Made by a program: the position numbers and the translations under genes | Assembly (NCBI GenBank): GCA_019114945.1 | Contig: DXEN01000054.1 | Location: forward strand, 61,386-125,385 | Length of the DNA: 64,000 nucleotides | From: Candidatus Parabacteroides intestinigallinarum | GTDB taxonomy: Bacteria > Bacteroidota > Bacteroidia > Bacteroidales > Tannerellaceae | Direction: 5' to 3' | In this document: in pieces, positions 1 to 8,069 of the stretch | How the letters are laid out: the number at the start of each line of letters is the position of its first letter | How positions within the stretch are numbered: the first letter of the stretch is position 1 | The notes under the pieces: generated by a model | Database searches by the model: none | Told to the model about the DNA's origin: nothing | What the model saw: only the letters and a program-made list of their open reading frames with translations

Positions 1-75
1 CAGCAAGCCAGCGGCAACACAAACAACAACAAAGACGGCAACGTAACAGATGTCGACTTTGAGGAGGTGAAATAA
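1..75 (+). CDS. dnaK: DnaK C-terminal end (partial)
   Basis: The first 75 bases read in frame 1 to a TAA stop. They encode a Gln/Gly/Asn-rich tail ending in VTDVDFEEVK. That acidic ending after a disordered linker is typical of the Bacteroidetes Hsp70 chaperone DnaK, where the EEVD-like tail contacts co-chaperones. Only the last 24 residues are in the window, so the ATPase and substrate-binding domains cannot be checked. A hairpin terminator follows 35 bases later. The call rests on the tail motif alone. Confidence 0.8.
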   Translation, partial: QQASGNTNNNKDGNVTDVDFEEVK

Positions 76-110
76 GTATCGGTAAACAACGATAATTAAC
101 AACAGTAAGA

Positions 111-147
111 TAGGGTGTAGCTCAATGAGTTACGCCCTATTTTTATT
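111..147 (+). terminator. Intrinsic terminator after dnaK
   Basis: TAGGGTGTAGCTC and GAGTTACGCCCTA form a stem of about 12 pairs, with G-U wobble and a small internal mismatch, around a short loop. TTTTTATTT follows at once. It ends the dnaK transcript and touches the stop codon of the convergent gene at 147-797. Confidence 0.8.
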
Positions 148-797
148 TAAGGCAATTGAGCGTCGAGATAAAAGTTCCAGCGCAATTTATTCTTTTTCTC
201 GAAAGAGGATTTGATATTTATCCTTTCCTGTTGTTTAATGGTCAATCTTTTCTCTAACCTAATTTTCTCGCCTGTATCTTCCAAGTATATTTCATGTTCC
301 CGACTATTCCAATGAATGATGGAATCGTGGTCTTCCGCTCGCAATCCCATCGCTTTCAGAATTATGTTGGGACTTCCTTGCCCCGTGCCGATGAGATGAA
401 AATCAGAATCCCAAACGCTTCGTATCAAGAGGCTGGCGGGGACGTTTGAGGCTCCTACGACAATATCGAACCGGGTATAGGTATCGTTTAGGTCCAATGA
501 ACTTAAATAGACTCGGAATCCTTCTTTACACTGGGTTTCGGAATGTACTTTGTATCTCGAATTTTTATAAACGTAATGGCTCCTGTAAAAATCCTGCGCA
601 TCGTCTCCTATGCCTCCATAATAAATCTCTAACATCCTGATGATAAACTTATTACCTCGAACGGAAAGTGTACTTCCAAGCAGATTCCTCGCTAAATCCT
701 CTATTGCATTGATTGCTTCCTCTTTTTCATGAATAGTACCGATGAAACGGCCTTCTCCGTCTATCAGGTTCTTGATAGGATTAAATCGATTATCCAT
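147..797 (-). CDS. Hypothetical protein, second gene of the deiminase operon
   Basis: This 216-residue soluble protein starts at ATG 797. I recognise no family. It has no signal peptide or membrane segment. The middle holds a Gly/Ser-rich stretch (GTGQGSPNIILKAMG), and the C-terminus is strongly basic (KQQERINIKSSFEKKNKLR). It lies 27 bases downstream of the agmatine-deiminase-like gene on the same strand, so the two are probably co-transcribed. Codon use is AT-richer than the flanking housekeeping genes, which suggests an accessory pair. The stop codon abuts the dnaK terminator, which may serve both strands. No function is proposed. Confidence 0.6.
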   Translation of the reverse strand: MDNRFNPIKNLIDGEGRFIGTIHEKEEAINAIEDLARNLLGSTLSVRGNKFIIRMLEIYYGGIGDDAQDFYRSHYVYKNSRYKVHSETQCKEGFRVYLSSLDLNDTYTRFDIVVGASNVPASLLIRSVWDSDFHLIGTGQGSPNIILKAMGLRAEDHDSIIHWNSREHEIYLEDTGEKIRLEKRLTIKQQERINIKSSFEKKNKLRWNFYLDAQLP

Positions 798-824
798 ACA
801 ATTTTTACATTTTAGAATGAATGA

Positions 825-1994
825 TTAGTTCTCACTGATTTGAAAACCATATTGACCGATGCTTTCCAGATATTCCAATATGAGGTCGATGGTTTTGTCG
901 ACATAATGTTGTGGTATGAAATTCCGTTCTTGCGATTTTTCCAGAAGGCGATGCGTACGTTCCTTTAGCTCACCATCGCCAATAATATCTCCGGTAGAGA
1001 AATTCCATACTGTCTCGAAACATTTTGCGATTAATCGATAATCGAATGTCGATAAATAGAAATCTAATCTACCGTATACATAGGCTTCTTGCTCCGCCCT
1101 GTCCGGCCGTTTCAGCGGGAAGCAGTGAAACTTGCTCGTTGTCTCCATCCGGATATTCCATGTTACGCAATTGAGCACACCTCCGTCTATCGCAATCTCG
1201 TTGGAGAGAATAGGAATAATTTCGCAATCTGGGAATAATTCCTGGGTGCGTTTGCAGGCTTCCGCATCTTTCTCTAAATGAAATTGCGGCAATAGGATGA
1301 TATTCCCAATCCGCAAGAAGTTGATGTAAACTCCCTCCGCTGTATAATCCCCATGCTCGTTCTTCCGGATTATCGTTTCCGATGGGAAAAGGTGGATATT
1401 CAGTCCCGTTTTCTCCAACGCACGATCCATCTTGGTGCGCCATGTTTTACTCTCCTTCGAATAATCAGCCACTATCAAGTTTTTGTCATCTATGAACCGT
1501 ACCATGCCATCGGCGTGTCCCGTCATGTCATAGGGTAGTTGGGGTATCACGTAGATTCGCTCTATTCCAAGCGCTTTTTTTAATAAGGATAGGACGGTTG
1601 TCTTTTTTAAGCGGGCATTGTCTTTCCATATCTTATCCGTCAGGATAGCGGAGTTGTCTGATTTCACGATATTGCCTCCATCTATTATCAAATCTGTTTT
1701 CGACAGCTCGAACGTGTAATCCAAGCTCACCTCGGAAGGTATAGTTAATTGGGAAATGTATTTTGGAGAAAGATAGTAATCCGGGAAATAATCGAATTGG
1801 ACGAATTGGCGGATGCCTGTTTGGATTGGCATATAATCCCGGCACCAAATATCATGCGTGTGTTCGATAAATCCATAATGAATCCCCTTTTCCACTAAAA
1901 TGCGTTTTAAGCGTGCCCAGAACGGAGTATATTTTTCTATGCTTTTAATTAATGAGCTAAAGTATATGAAATTTGTTTCTTTGTCTATTATCAT
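825..1994 (-). CDS. Agmatine deiminase / peptidyl-arginine deiminase family protein
   Basis: This 389-residue protein belongs to the PAD_porph/agmatine deiminase family, which hydrolyses a guanidino group (agmatine to N-carbamoylputrescine, or arginine to citrulline) through a covalent Cys adduct. Visible family motifs are DIWCRDYMP near residue 47 (substrate-binding Asp), GHADGMVRF in the middle (catalytic His and Asp), and DGGVLNCVTW with the nucleophilic Cys. No signal peptide is seen, so it is probably cytoplasmic, unlike the secreted P. gingivalis enzyme. About 100 residues follow the catalytic Cys segment, longer than the usual agmatine deiminase end. It heads a two-gene unit with 147-797 and is AT-richer than its neighbours. 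The substrate cannot be told from sequence alone. Confidence 0.82.
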   Translation of the reverse strand: MIIDKETNFIYFSSLIKSIEKYTPFWARLKRILVEKGIHYGFIEHTHDIWCRDYMPIQTGIRQFVQFDYFPDYYLSPKYISQLTIPSEVSLDYTFELSKTDLIIDGGNIVKSDNSAILTDKIWKDNARLKKTTVLSLLKKALGIERIYVIPQLPYDMTGHADGMVRFIDDKNLIVADYSKESKTWRTKMDRALEKTGLNIHLFPSETIIRKNEHGDYTAEGVYINFLRIGNIILLPQFHLEKDAEACKRTQELFPDCEIIPILSNEIAIDGGVLNCVTWNIRMETTSKFHCFPLKRPDRAEQEAYVYGRLDFYLSTFDYRLIAKCFETVWNFSTGDIIGDGELKERTHRLLEKSQERNFIPQHYVDKTIDLILEYLESIGQYGFQISEN

Positions 1995-2065
1995 GCCGGT
2001 TGTTTTTCTATAAAGTAGAGACGCAAAATTTTACGTCTCTACCTATAAATATTATATGAGGTGTT

Positions 2066-2365
2066 TTACCGTACGGCAATCTTCAGCGTTTCGCCGCCAG
2101 CGGTCATGATGTAGATGCCCGCGGGCAGGTTGGCGATAGTAGCGGTGCCGCTTACCGTGGCGTTGTAGTGGCATACGCTCGTCATGCCGTAGACTTGTAC
2201 GGCCGTGGCTTCGGTGGTGGTGATGACGATCGCGCCGTCCGCCGTAAGAGCCTCCTTCCGGACGTCCTGTAGCGACACGGCTGGATAGTCGTCCATTACC
2301 TGTGCCTCGACGCTCATTCCGCAAACGACACTGGCCATTAAAGCCAAAAGGTACTGTTTTCTCAT
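2066..2365 (-). CDS. Minimal secreted protein: signal peptide plus C-terminal sorting-like domain
   Basis: A 99-residue protein with an N-terminal signal peptide (MRKQYLLALMASVVCGMSVEA) and, after about 20 residues, a domain containing ADGAIVITTTEATAVQVYG and LPAGIYIM, ending KIAVR. Both ends closely match the frameshifted gene at 60439-61610, but the roughly 270-residue middle of that gene is absent here. The C-terminal domain resembles the DUF6383/Por-secretion-tail type seen on type IX secretion cargo in Bacteroidales; that assignment is from the pattern G-x-Y-x-V followed by K-V-x-V-R. It may be an internal deletion product or a functional mini-protein. It has its own promoter at 2400-2407. 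Confidence 0.65.
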   Translation of the reverse strand: MRKQYLLALMASVVCGMSVEAQVMDDYPAVSLQDVRKEALTADGAIVITTTEATAVQVYGMTSVCHYNATVSGTATIANLPAGIYIMTAGGETLKIAVR

Positions 2366-2399
2366 GTTATTTACCCCTATTTTTAATTATTGAACGCAG

Positions 2400-2428
2400 C
2401 AAATATAGGGAAATTTCATCTACCTTCG
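2400..2428. promoter_or_regulatory. Divergent -7 boxes
   Basis: On the minus strand TATATTTG (2407-2400) lies 35 bases before the start at 2365. On the plus strand TACCTTCG (2421-2428) lies 41 bases before the MATE start at 2470. Both fit the Bacteroidetes sigma-ABfr -7 consensus TAnnTT(T/C)G. I see no good -33 TTTG for either. Confidence 0.6.
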
Positions 2429-2469
2429 CGGCCGGTTATCGATGTTTTTTAATTCTCAAAACCACGTTT

Positions 2470-3840
2470 ATGGCAAATACGAAAGAGATGACGGAGGGCG
2501 CTATCTTCCCTCTCCTATTTAGTTTCACGTTGCCCCTTTTGTTGGGGAACATCCTTCAGCAGACCTATTCGTTGATCGACGCGGCGATCGTCGGCAAATT
2601 CTTAGGCATAAACTCTTTGGCGGCGGTGGGAGCGAGTACTTCGGTTGTATTCCTTATTTTGGGATTTTGCAACGGTTGCTGCGCGGGGTTCGGCATCCCC
2701 GTGGCGCAGAAATTCGGGGCGAGGGATTACGCCACGATGCGCCGCTACGTGGCGACGGGCTTGCGGCTGGCCATCAGCATGTCGGTAGCGATCGCCGCGA
2801 TCTCCGGCTGGCTGTGCCGCGACATCCTGCGGTGGATGCAGACGCCGGCGAATATCTTCGACGAGGCGTTCGATTATCTGTTCATCACCTTCCTGGGCAT
2901 TCCCTGCACGTTTTTCTACAACCTGCTGGCGAGTTTCATCCGGGCGCTGGGCGATAGCAAGACGCCGTTCTTGTTCCTGCTGCTCTCCACGGTATTAAAT
3001 ATTTTCCTGGATTTGTTCTGCATCCTGACGTTGGGCTGGGGCGTGGCGGGCGCGGCGATCGCGACGCTCGTGGCGCAAGGCGTCTCCGCCGCGCTTTGCT
3101 ACCTGTATATGACGCGGCGCTTCCCCATCCTGCGGGCCGAGTCGCCGGACGACCGCCGGTTCCACGCCGGTCTGGCGCGCGTCTTGCTGTCGATGGGCGT
3201 GCCGATGGGCTTGCAGTTCTCCATCACTGCGATCGGAAGCATCATGTTGCAAAGCGCGAACAACGCGTTGGGCACGGTGTGCGTGGCCGCCTTCACCGCC
3301 GCCATCCGCGTGAAGATGTTCTTCATGTGCGCCTTCGAGAGCCTGGGCATCGCGATGGCCACCTACTGCGGGCAGAACTACGGCGCCGGGAAGCCGGAGC
3401 GCATCCTGCGGGGCATCAAGATAAGCGTGGGGATGATGCTCGCTTACGCCGCCGTCACGTGGGCGATCCTCATGTGGGGCTCCCGCGTGTTCACCCTGTT
3501 GTTCGTCGACCCTTCGGAGACCGACATCCTGGATTACGCGGAGCGGTTCTTGCGTATCTCGTGCAGCTTCTTCCCCACGGTGGGGTTGCTTTGCATCCTG
3601 CGCTACGCCATCCAGGGCGTGGGCTTCAGCAACCTGGCGATGTTCTCGGGCGTCTCGGAGATGATCGCCCGGGTGCTGGTCAGTCTCCTCGTCGTCCCGG
3701 TGTTCGGATTCATGGGCGTATGTTTTGGCGACCCGATGGCGTGGATCGCGGCGGACTTGTTCCTGGTGCCCGCCTTCTGGTACGTGTATCGGAAGATTAA
3801 AAAGGCGCCTCGGAACGAAGCTCGATCCGTTCCCGCGTGA
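2470..3840 (+). CDS. MATE family efflux transporter
   Basis: The ORF track begins at 2302, but ATG 2470 (MANTKEMTEGAIF) is preferred. It follows a -7 box at 2421, and the upstream codons would overlap the divergent gene. The 456-residue product has about twelve hydrophobic segments in two repeats. The first shows LLLGNILQQTYSLIDAAIVGKFLG, shortened here to its hallmark LQQTYSLIDAAIVG, typical of MATE (DinF/NorM) cation-driven multidrug exporters in the inner membrane. Its last 44 bases overlap the convergent pseudouridine synthase gene. The substrate is unknown. Length matches the family. Confidence 0.88.
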   Translation: MANTKEMTEGAIFPLLFSFTLPLLLGNILQQTYSLIDAAIVGKFLGINSLAAVGASTSVVFLILGFCNGCCAGFGIPVAQKFGARDYATMRRYVATGLRLAISMSVAIAAISGWLCRDILRWMQTPANIFDEAFDYLFITFLGIPCTFFYNLLASFIRALGDSKTPFLFLLLSTVLNIFLDLFCILTLGWGVAGAAIATLVAQGVSAALCYLYMTRRFPILRAESPDDRRFHAGLARVLLSMGVPMGLQFSITAIGSIMLQSANNALGTVCVAAFTAAIRVKMFFMCAFESLGIAMATYCGQNYGAGKPERILRGIKISVGMMLAYAAVTWAILMWGSRVFTLLFVDPSETDILDYAERFLRISCSFFPTVGLLCILRYAIQGVGFSNLAMFSGVSEMIARVLVSLLVVPVFGFMGVCFGDPMAWIAADLFLVPAFWYVYRKIKKAPRNEARSVPA

Positions 3841-5428
3841 CGGGATGCGTGAAGGCGAGATATTCCGCGTGCAGGTAAAGCCGCTCCGCCTTCCGCCCAT
3901 ACAACGCGTCGCCAACGATCGGGCAACCCAATCCGAGCGGATGGGCGGCGTGCACGCGCAGTTGGTGGGTGCGCCCGGTACGCGGGAAAAAGGCGACACG
4001 CATTGTCCCGCCGAGGCGCTCCAACACGGCGTATTCCGTGATGGCGGGCTTGCCGTGCTCCTCGCTCACGAGCTGCCGCGGGCGATCCAAGGGGTCGGGG
4101 CATAGCGGCAAGTCGATCGTGCCCGCGTCCCGCGGGACATCCCCGTCCAAAAGGGCGACGTATCTTTTCCCGACGGTCCGATGCTTGAACTGCGCCTGTA
4201 GGTTCTGGTGCGCCTCCTTCGTCTTGGCGGCGAGAAGAATCCCCGACGTATCCATATCCAAACGATGCGCGAGCAGCGGACCGGTCGCCTCCGGATAAAT
4301 CCGGCGCAATTGCCGGTAAACGGAATCGGCGTCGCTTTTCCCCGGCACGGAAAGCATCCCGGCGGGCTTATCGACCGCCACAATGTACGCATCCTCGTAT
4401 AGGATGCGCAGGCTGCCCACCTCTGGGGCGCATGTCTCGGGTGCGGGCGGCGTCTCTAGGCGCAATCCCCGCAACATGTGGCGCAGGATAGGCTCACATT
4501 TTCCCTTGCACGCCGGGTAATAATAGCCGTGGCGACGCACCTCGGCCACGGGCGAGTCGCCCCACCAGAATTCCGCCATCGCGAGCGGCTCCAAGCGTTT
4601 TCGGTAGGCGTATTGCAGCAGCTTCGGCGCCGCACACTCGCCGGCTCCGGCCGGAGGAACGCCGCTGGCGGTATCCGCAAATAACTCGTGCAGGTCTTTC
4701 GCCTCGCCACAGGCGTTCAGCATGCGGAACTGGCCGAAGAGCCAGTCTTGTAACGCCGCCGAGCGTCGTTTACGCTCCTGCCGCATCCGCTCGATGACCA
4801 CATCGAGGCGATCGACCTCCGCCTGCCTCTGTTCGACCTCCGCCCGCATGGCTCGTTCCAATCGTTTGATTTCCGCTTTCTGGTACTGGCTCTCTCGGAT
4901 AAGAGCAGCCGCTTCCGACTCGCTCAGCGGACTTTGGCGGCGGAGGTCGCGTGCCGCTTTTGCGGTTTTATACGCCTCTTTCGCCTCGGAGATCCGTTGC
5001 CGTGCGTAAGCGGTAGCTTCCTCCAGCTTTTTCCGAGCCTCGAAGTAAACGGGTGCGGTTTGTAATCGTCGTATCTCGTCATTCATCGCGGAGATGTTTC
5101 GTTCCTCCTGGCGGAAATAGCACTCCGGTGCGGAGAAATCGAAAACCGGTGGCACGAAAAAGGGTTGTGTGCTCCGTCCTGCCAAGTTGCCGGAGAATGC
5201 GGCCAGGTAACCGAGCGCACCAGCGACGTCACGAACCACCAACACCCCGAACATCTTACCGGCACGCAGTTCTTCCGCCCATTCCTCCTGTTTCGAAAGA
5301 AACTCCTGCGTCTCTTCTGCCGCAATGACGCACAGCGGATGCGGTGTATAATGAAAAGGATTGGTGAAACGCCCCGGTAAGGGGATATCCGCTACCGGGT
5401 GCGTGAACGTATGAAACTTGTCTTCCAT
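3797..5428 (-). CDS. RluA family pseudouridine synthase with N-terminal extension
   Basis: This 543-residue protein starts at ATG 5428 (MEDKFHTFTH). The final third is a pseudouridine synthase domain: DKPAGMLSVPG, then HRLDMDTSGIL with the catalytic Asp, and RTGRTHQLRVH. It isomerises uridine to pseudouridine in rRNA or tRNA. The long N-terminal part carries a charged, probably coiled-coil stretch (about residues 110-215). This architecture is common in Bacteroidales. The start codon overlaps the stop of the upstream GH43 gene (TGATG), which implies translational coupling. The 3' end overlaps the convergent MATE gene by 44 bases. The target RNA is not predictable here. Confidence 0.85.
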   Translation of the reverse strand: MEDKFHTFTHPVADIPLPGRFTNPFHYTPHPLCVIAAEETQEFLSKQEEWAEELRAGKMFGVLVVRDVAGALGYLAAFSGNLAGRSTQPFFVPPVFDFSAPECYFRQEERNISAMNDEIRRLQTAPVYFEARKKLEEATAYARQRISEAKEAYKTAKAARDLRRQSPLSESEAAALIRESQYQKAEIKRLERAMRAEVEQRQAEVDRLDVVIERMRQERKRRSAALQDWLFGQFRMLNACGEAKDLHELFADTASGVPPAGAGECAAPKLLQYAYRKRLEPLAMAEFWWGDSPVAEVRRHGYYYPACKGKCEPILRHMLRGLRLETPPAPETCAPEVGSLRILYEDAYIVAVDKPAGMLSVPGKSDADSVYRQLRRIYPEATGPLLAHRLDMDTSGILLAAKTKEAHQNLQAQFKHRTVGKRYVALLDGDVPRDAGTIDLPLCPDPLDRPRQLVSEEHGKPAITEYAVLERLGGTMRVAFFPRTGRTHQLRVHAAHPLGLGCPIVGDALYGRKAERLYLHAEYLAFTHPVTRERIELRSEAPF

Positions 5429-6978
5429 CAGTGGTTGATTAATCGGGCATACATATAAACGGCCGGCGCCGCGGTCTTCCCCTCGTGGTACAATCCCGGC
5501 CGGGAGACCCGATCCCATTGTACCAACGCACGGGCCTCATCGGCGGAGAGCGTATCGGTAGAGAGTGCGCTCCAGCATTCCCCGTCGCGGCTCCACGCAA
5601 ACGAGACGCACGTGCCTTCCTCCACCTCCATCCGCAAATAGAGCGGAGAGGCAGGCAGCGGAAGGTCCGCCAACATGCGTTCTTTCCCGTCCATAAGGCA
5701 TTTGAGCATCAAGCGGTCGCCTGCACAGCCCAAGGTAATGAGATTACGTGCGTCGCCATACAAGGCGATGCCTTTCCAAGCGTCATTTTGGTTGACCACC
5801 GCCGTCTCGAACGTATAACGCTCGGCGGCGGGTCGCAGGCAAAGCGCCGTGCCGCTGGAAACGCCCTGCTTAGGCATCCCCGCGAGCGTCAGCCTACCGT
5901 TGCGTACACTGGCTTGTATATCCGCGAACGTATAGTTCCAGCTCCAATCATTACGCAGCCGGTCCGCGGAGAAATCGTCATAAAAGTCGGCGAGCGGTCG
6001 TTGCGCCGTCTCGGCGAAGGGAACAGGCTGCGTACGTACGGCATACTCGCCGGTCACGAAGTGAGGCCACCCATCGTCGCCCATTCGTATCTCCTGCAAA
6101 AACGGCTGCCTTCCCTGATAAAATCCATTCCCCGGCAAATAAGCGTGGCATAAGTAATACATTCGTCCGTCCGGTGCGGTGGCGATGGTGCCATGCCCAA
6201 TCGAAAGCACCTCCTTGCTGCCGTGCAGGATGGGATTTCCAGCATACTTCTCGTACGGTCCGTCGATGTTCTTAGAACGGGCCACGGAAACAGCATAATC
6301 GCTACGAGGTCCGCAGCAACCCCCTTCGGAATAAATCAAGTAATAATAGTCGCCGTGCTTAAACCAATGTTGTCCCTCCATACCAACGCGATCGTCGTCG
6401 CGCAGCAGATGGAACGGCTCTCCCTCCAGTCGCAGTCCGTCATCTGATAACTGGCACGCCAACAGCTCTATAGGGCGGTTATCCAATCCATAAGCCTTCC
6501 AGCTAATGTATAATTCGCCCTTGTCCTCCAAGACGAACGCGTCGATCGCCTCCTTGCCGAACTCGACCACCGGTCCGTAGTCCTTGAACTTGCTGGTAGG
6601 CGAGTCCGCCACGGCTACCCCGATACACGAAATGTTGTCCGACCGCTTGCGTGCGGTGTAATACACGTACGTTCTCCCGTCGTGGTGGAACCATTCCGGC
6701 GCCCAGAAGGAAGACAGGGTCCAATCCGGTTTCTGGTCAAATATATGCCCTATTTGCCGCCAATTGACCAGGTCCGTGGAAGTAAAAATCGGATAATGCG
6801 GCGCCCATTCCGAGGAAGTTCCCGTCGCATAGTAAGTTTCTCCTATCCGAAGGATGGAAGGGTCGGGTACATCTCCGTGAATCACCGGATTCGTGAAATA
6901 AGCGTTTTGCTGCGACCAGCCGGCTATCGCGCAGCTCGCATAGAAAAGTAAAGAAAGAAATGTTCGTGTTTGTCTCAT
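5428..6978 (-). CDS. Glycoside hydrolase family 43 protein, secreted
   Basis: ATG 6978 is chosen because it opens a signal peptide (MRQTRTFLSLLFYASCAIAG, then WSQ); the longer ORF start at 7074 does not. The 516-residue product starts with a five-bladed propeller GH43 domain: NPVIHGDVPDPSIL (catalytic base Asp), SSFWAPEW, and EGQHWFKHGDYYYLIYSEGG (acid Glu). A C-terminal beta-sandwich of about 190 residues follows. GH43 enzymes cleave arabinosyl or xylosyl links in plant polysaccharides, probably in the periplasm or on the surface. It is translationally coupled to the RluA-type gene. No SusC/D pair is nearby, so it is not part of an obvious polysaccharide-utilisation locus. Confidence 0.85.
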   Translation of the reverse strand: MRQTRTFLSLLFYASCAIAGWSQQNAYFTNPVIHGDVPDPSILRIGETYYATGTSSEWAPHYPIFTSTDLVNWRQIGHIFDQKPDWTLSSFWAPEWFHHDGRTYVYYTARKRSDNISCIGVAVADSPTSKFKDYGPVVEFGKEAIDAFVLEDKGELYISWKAYGLDNRPIELLACQLSDDGLRLEGEPFHLLRDDDRVGMEGQHWFKHGDYYYLIYSEGGCCGPRSDYAVSVARSKNIDGPYEKYAGNPILHGSKEVLSIGHGTIATAPDGRMYYLCHAYLPGNGFYQGRQPFLQEIRMGDDGWPHFVTGEYAVRTQPVPFAETAQRPLADFYDDFSADRLRNDWSWNYTFADIQASVRNGRLTLAGMPKQGVSSGTALCLRPAAERYTFETAVVNQNDAWKGIALYGDARNLITLGCAGDRLMLKCLMDGKERMLADLPLPASPLYLRMEVEEGTCVSFAWSRDGECWSALSTDTLSADEARALVQWDRVSRPGLYHEGKTAAPAVYMYARLINH

Positions 6979-7124
6979 GTCTGATTGATTTGAAAGTGTA
7001 AAGATATTTATTTCATGGCATATTCGCCGTATGCTCGTGCCTGATAAATCATGAAAAGGCATGTTCGCTGCCAAGATGACAATCGTACATGTCGTATTGG
7101 CGGTCAGGATATTGAAACAAGTTT

Positions 7125-7180
7125 GCGAAAGTTTAAAAGCGATGGGCGTGGATTTAAAATAGTTCGCGCAAGTTTAAAAG
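7125..7180 (+). repeat. Three tandem GCG-N4-TTTAAAA units upstream of hsp20
   Basis: TTTAAAA occurs at 7132, 7153 and 7173, each preceded by GCG (at 7125, 7146 and 7166), giving periods of 21 and 20 bases. The first and third copies share GCGNAAGTTTAAAAG. The spacing of about two helical turns suggests stacked protein sites, or a decayed version of the 22-bp arrays elsewhere in this window. Confidence 0.5.
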
Positions 7181-7182
7181 GG

Positions 7183-7219
7183 GCGTGCCTCGCTGAAAGG
7201 TGGCTGTCAGCGGGCACGC
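7183..7219 (+). promoter_or_regulatory. Long hairpin in the hsp20 upstream region
   Basis: GCGTGCC-T-CGCTGA (7183-7196) pairs with TCAGCGGGCACGC (7207-7219): 13 pairs with one bulged T and a 10-base loop. CTCTTTGC follows, so there is no U-tract and it is a poor terminator. It lies about 95 bases before the Hsp20 start. It could be an operator or a structured 5' leader. Confidence 0.5.
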
Positions 7220-7313
7220 TCTTTGCAGAAGGTAGGGTGAACTCCGGAAATCGAAAGATGGAGGAGCTCAAGAAAAAGATAAAAAGAACAATTAAAGATA
7301 GGAGATTAAAGTT

Positions 7314-7751
7314 ATGATGCCGAGTAGAAAGTATTACAATCAAAATTGGTTACCGAGTTTCTTCAATGATTTCTTTGATAACGACTGGATGACGAAAGCG
7401 AACGCTACAGCTCCGGCTATCAATGTAATAGAAAGCGAGAGCGATTATAAGGTAGAGGTCGCCGCTCCGGGCATGACAAAGGATGATTTCCAAATCCATC
7501 TGAGTGAGGACAACGAGTTGGTGATCTCGATGGAAAAGAAAAACGAGACGAAAGAAGAAGATAAGAAGAACAAGCGTTATCTGCGCCGTGAATTCTCTTA
7601 TGCGAAATTCCAGCAATCGTTGGTATTGCCGGATGACGTAGAAAAAGACAGAATTAGCGCGAACGTCACGGATGGCGTTTTGACGATTGATTTGCCGAAA
7701 CGGACACCGGAGGAAAAAGCTAAGGTCAATAAGGTCATCGAGATCCATTGA
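7314..7751 (+). CDS. Small heat-shock protein Hsp20
   Basis: A 145-residue ATP-independent holdase that keeps unfolding proteins soluble in the cytoplasm. Residues about 35-145 form the alpha-crystallin domain: INVIESESDYKVEVAAPGM, DDFQIHLSEDNELVIS, REFSYAKFQQSLVLP and the closing GVLTIDLPKR. The N-terminal arm has the Bacteroidetes Hsp20 look (NWLPSFFNDFFDNDW). The start is ATG 7314 or 7317, after AGGAG at about 7300. It is monocistronic, with an intrinsic terminator just downstream and unusual repeats and a hairpin upstream that may mediate heat control. Confidence 0.93.
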   Translation: MMPSRKYYNQNWLPSFFNDFFDNDWMTKANATAPAINVIESESDYKVEVAAPGMTKDDFQIHLSEDNELVISMEKKNETKEEDKKNKRYLRREFSYAKFQQSLVLPDDVEKDRISANVTDGVLTIDLPKRTPEEKAKVNKVIEIH

Positions 7752-7772
7752 TCGGATTCATTCGAATTAAAA

Positions 7773-7812
7773 GGGAGAGAGGACGTGTCTGCATGACACG
7801 CCCTCTTTTTTA
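7773..7812 (+). terminator. Intrinsic terminator after hsp20
   Basis: GAGAGGACGTGTC and GACACGCCCTC form a strong stem around TGCAT, followed by TTTTTTAT. The GACACGCCCTC arm resembles other terminators in the window (60396-60407). Confidence 0.85.
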
Positions 7813-7901
7813 TATCTTCACTTACTTTCCGACCGGGAAAGCGCACTGGCTTTCTCGCTCCTATGCGGGAATCGTAAAGGTTGAATCTATAATTGCTACG
7901 A

Positions 7902-8069
7902 TTAATAAATCTTATCAAGGTCAACCGCTTTAACCCTGAAGATATGCCCATTACGAGAGAATACCAGTTCTCCGTCTTCCTTCTTTTTCTGGTTCACCAA
8001 TCGCTGGAAGGCGATATTCGCTCCTTTTACGATATTCTCCTCAAATTCCTTAACCTCTTGTTCATTCAT
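7902..8069 (-). CDS. Small acidic/basic protein, partner of the zeta-type kinase
   Basis: A 55-residue protein read from ATG 8069 (MNEQEVKEFEENIVKG). The ORF-track start at 8120 lies deep inside the kinase gene. The N-terminal half is a charged helix; the C-terminal half looks like short beta strands (GELVFSRNGHIFRVKAVD). The start codon overlaps the last 8 bases of the upstream kinase gene, so the two are surely co-translated. By position it could be an antitoxin, but canonical epsilon antitoxins precede zeta, and I recognise no family. The role is inferred from context only. Confidence 0.55.
   Translation of the reverse strand: MNEQEVKEFEENIVKGANIAFQRLVNQKKKEDGELVFSRNGHIFRVKAVDLDKIY

Noticed and set aside
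5428-7074. GH43 start at 7074
   Set aside because: The extra 32 residues precede a clear signal peptide at 6978, which would be buried.
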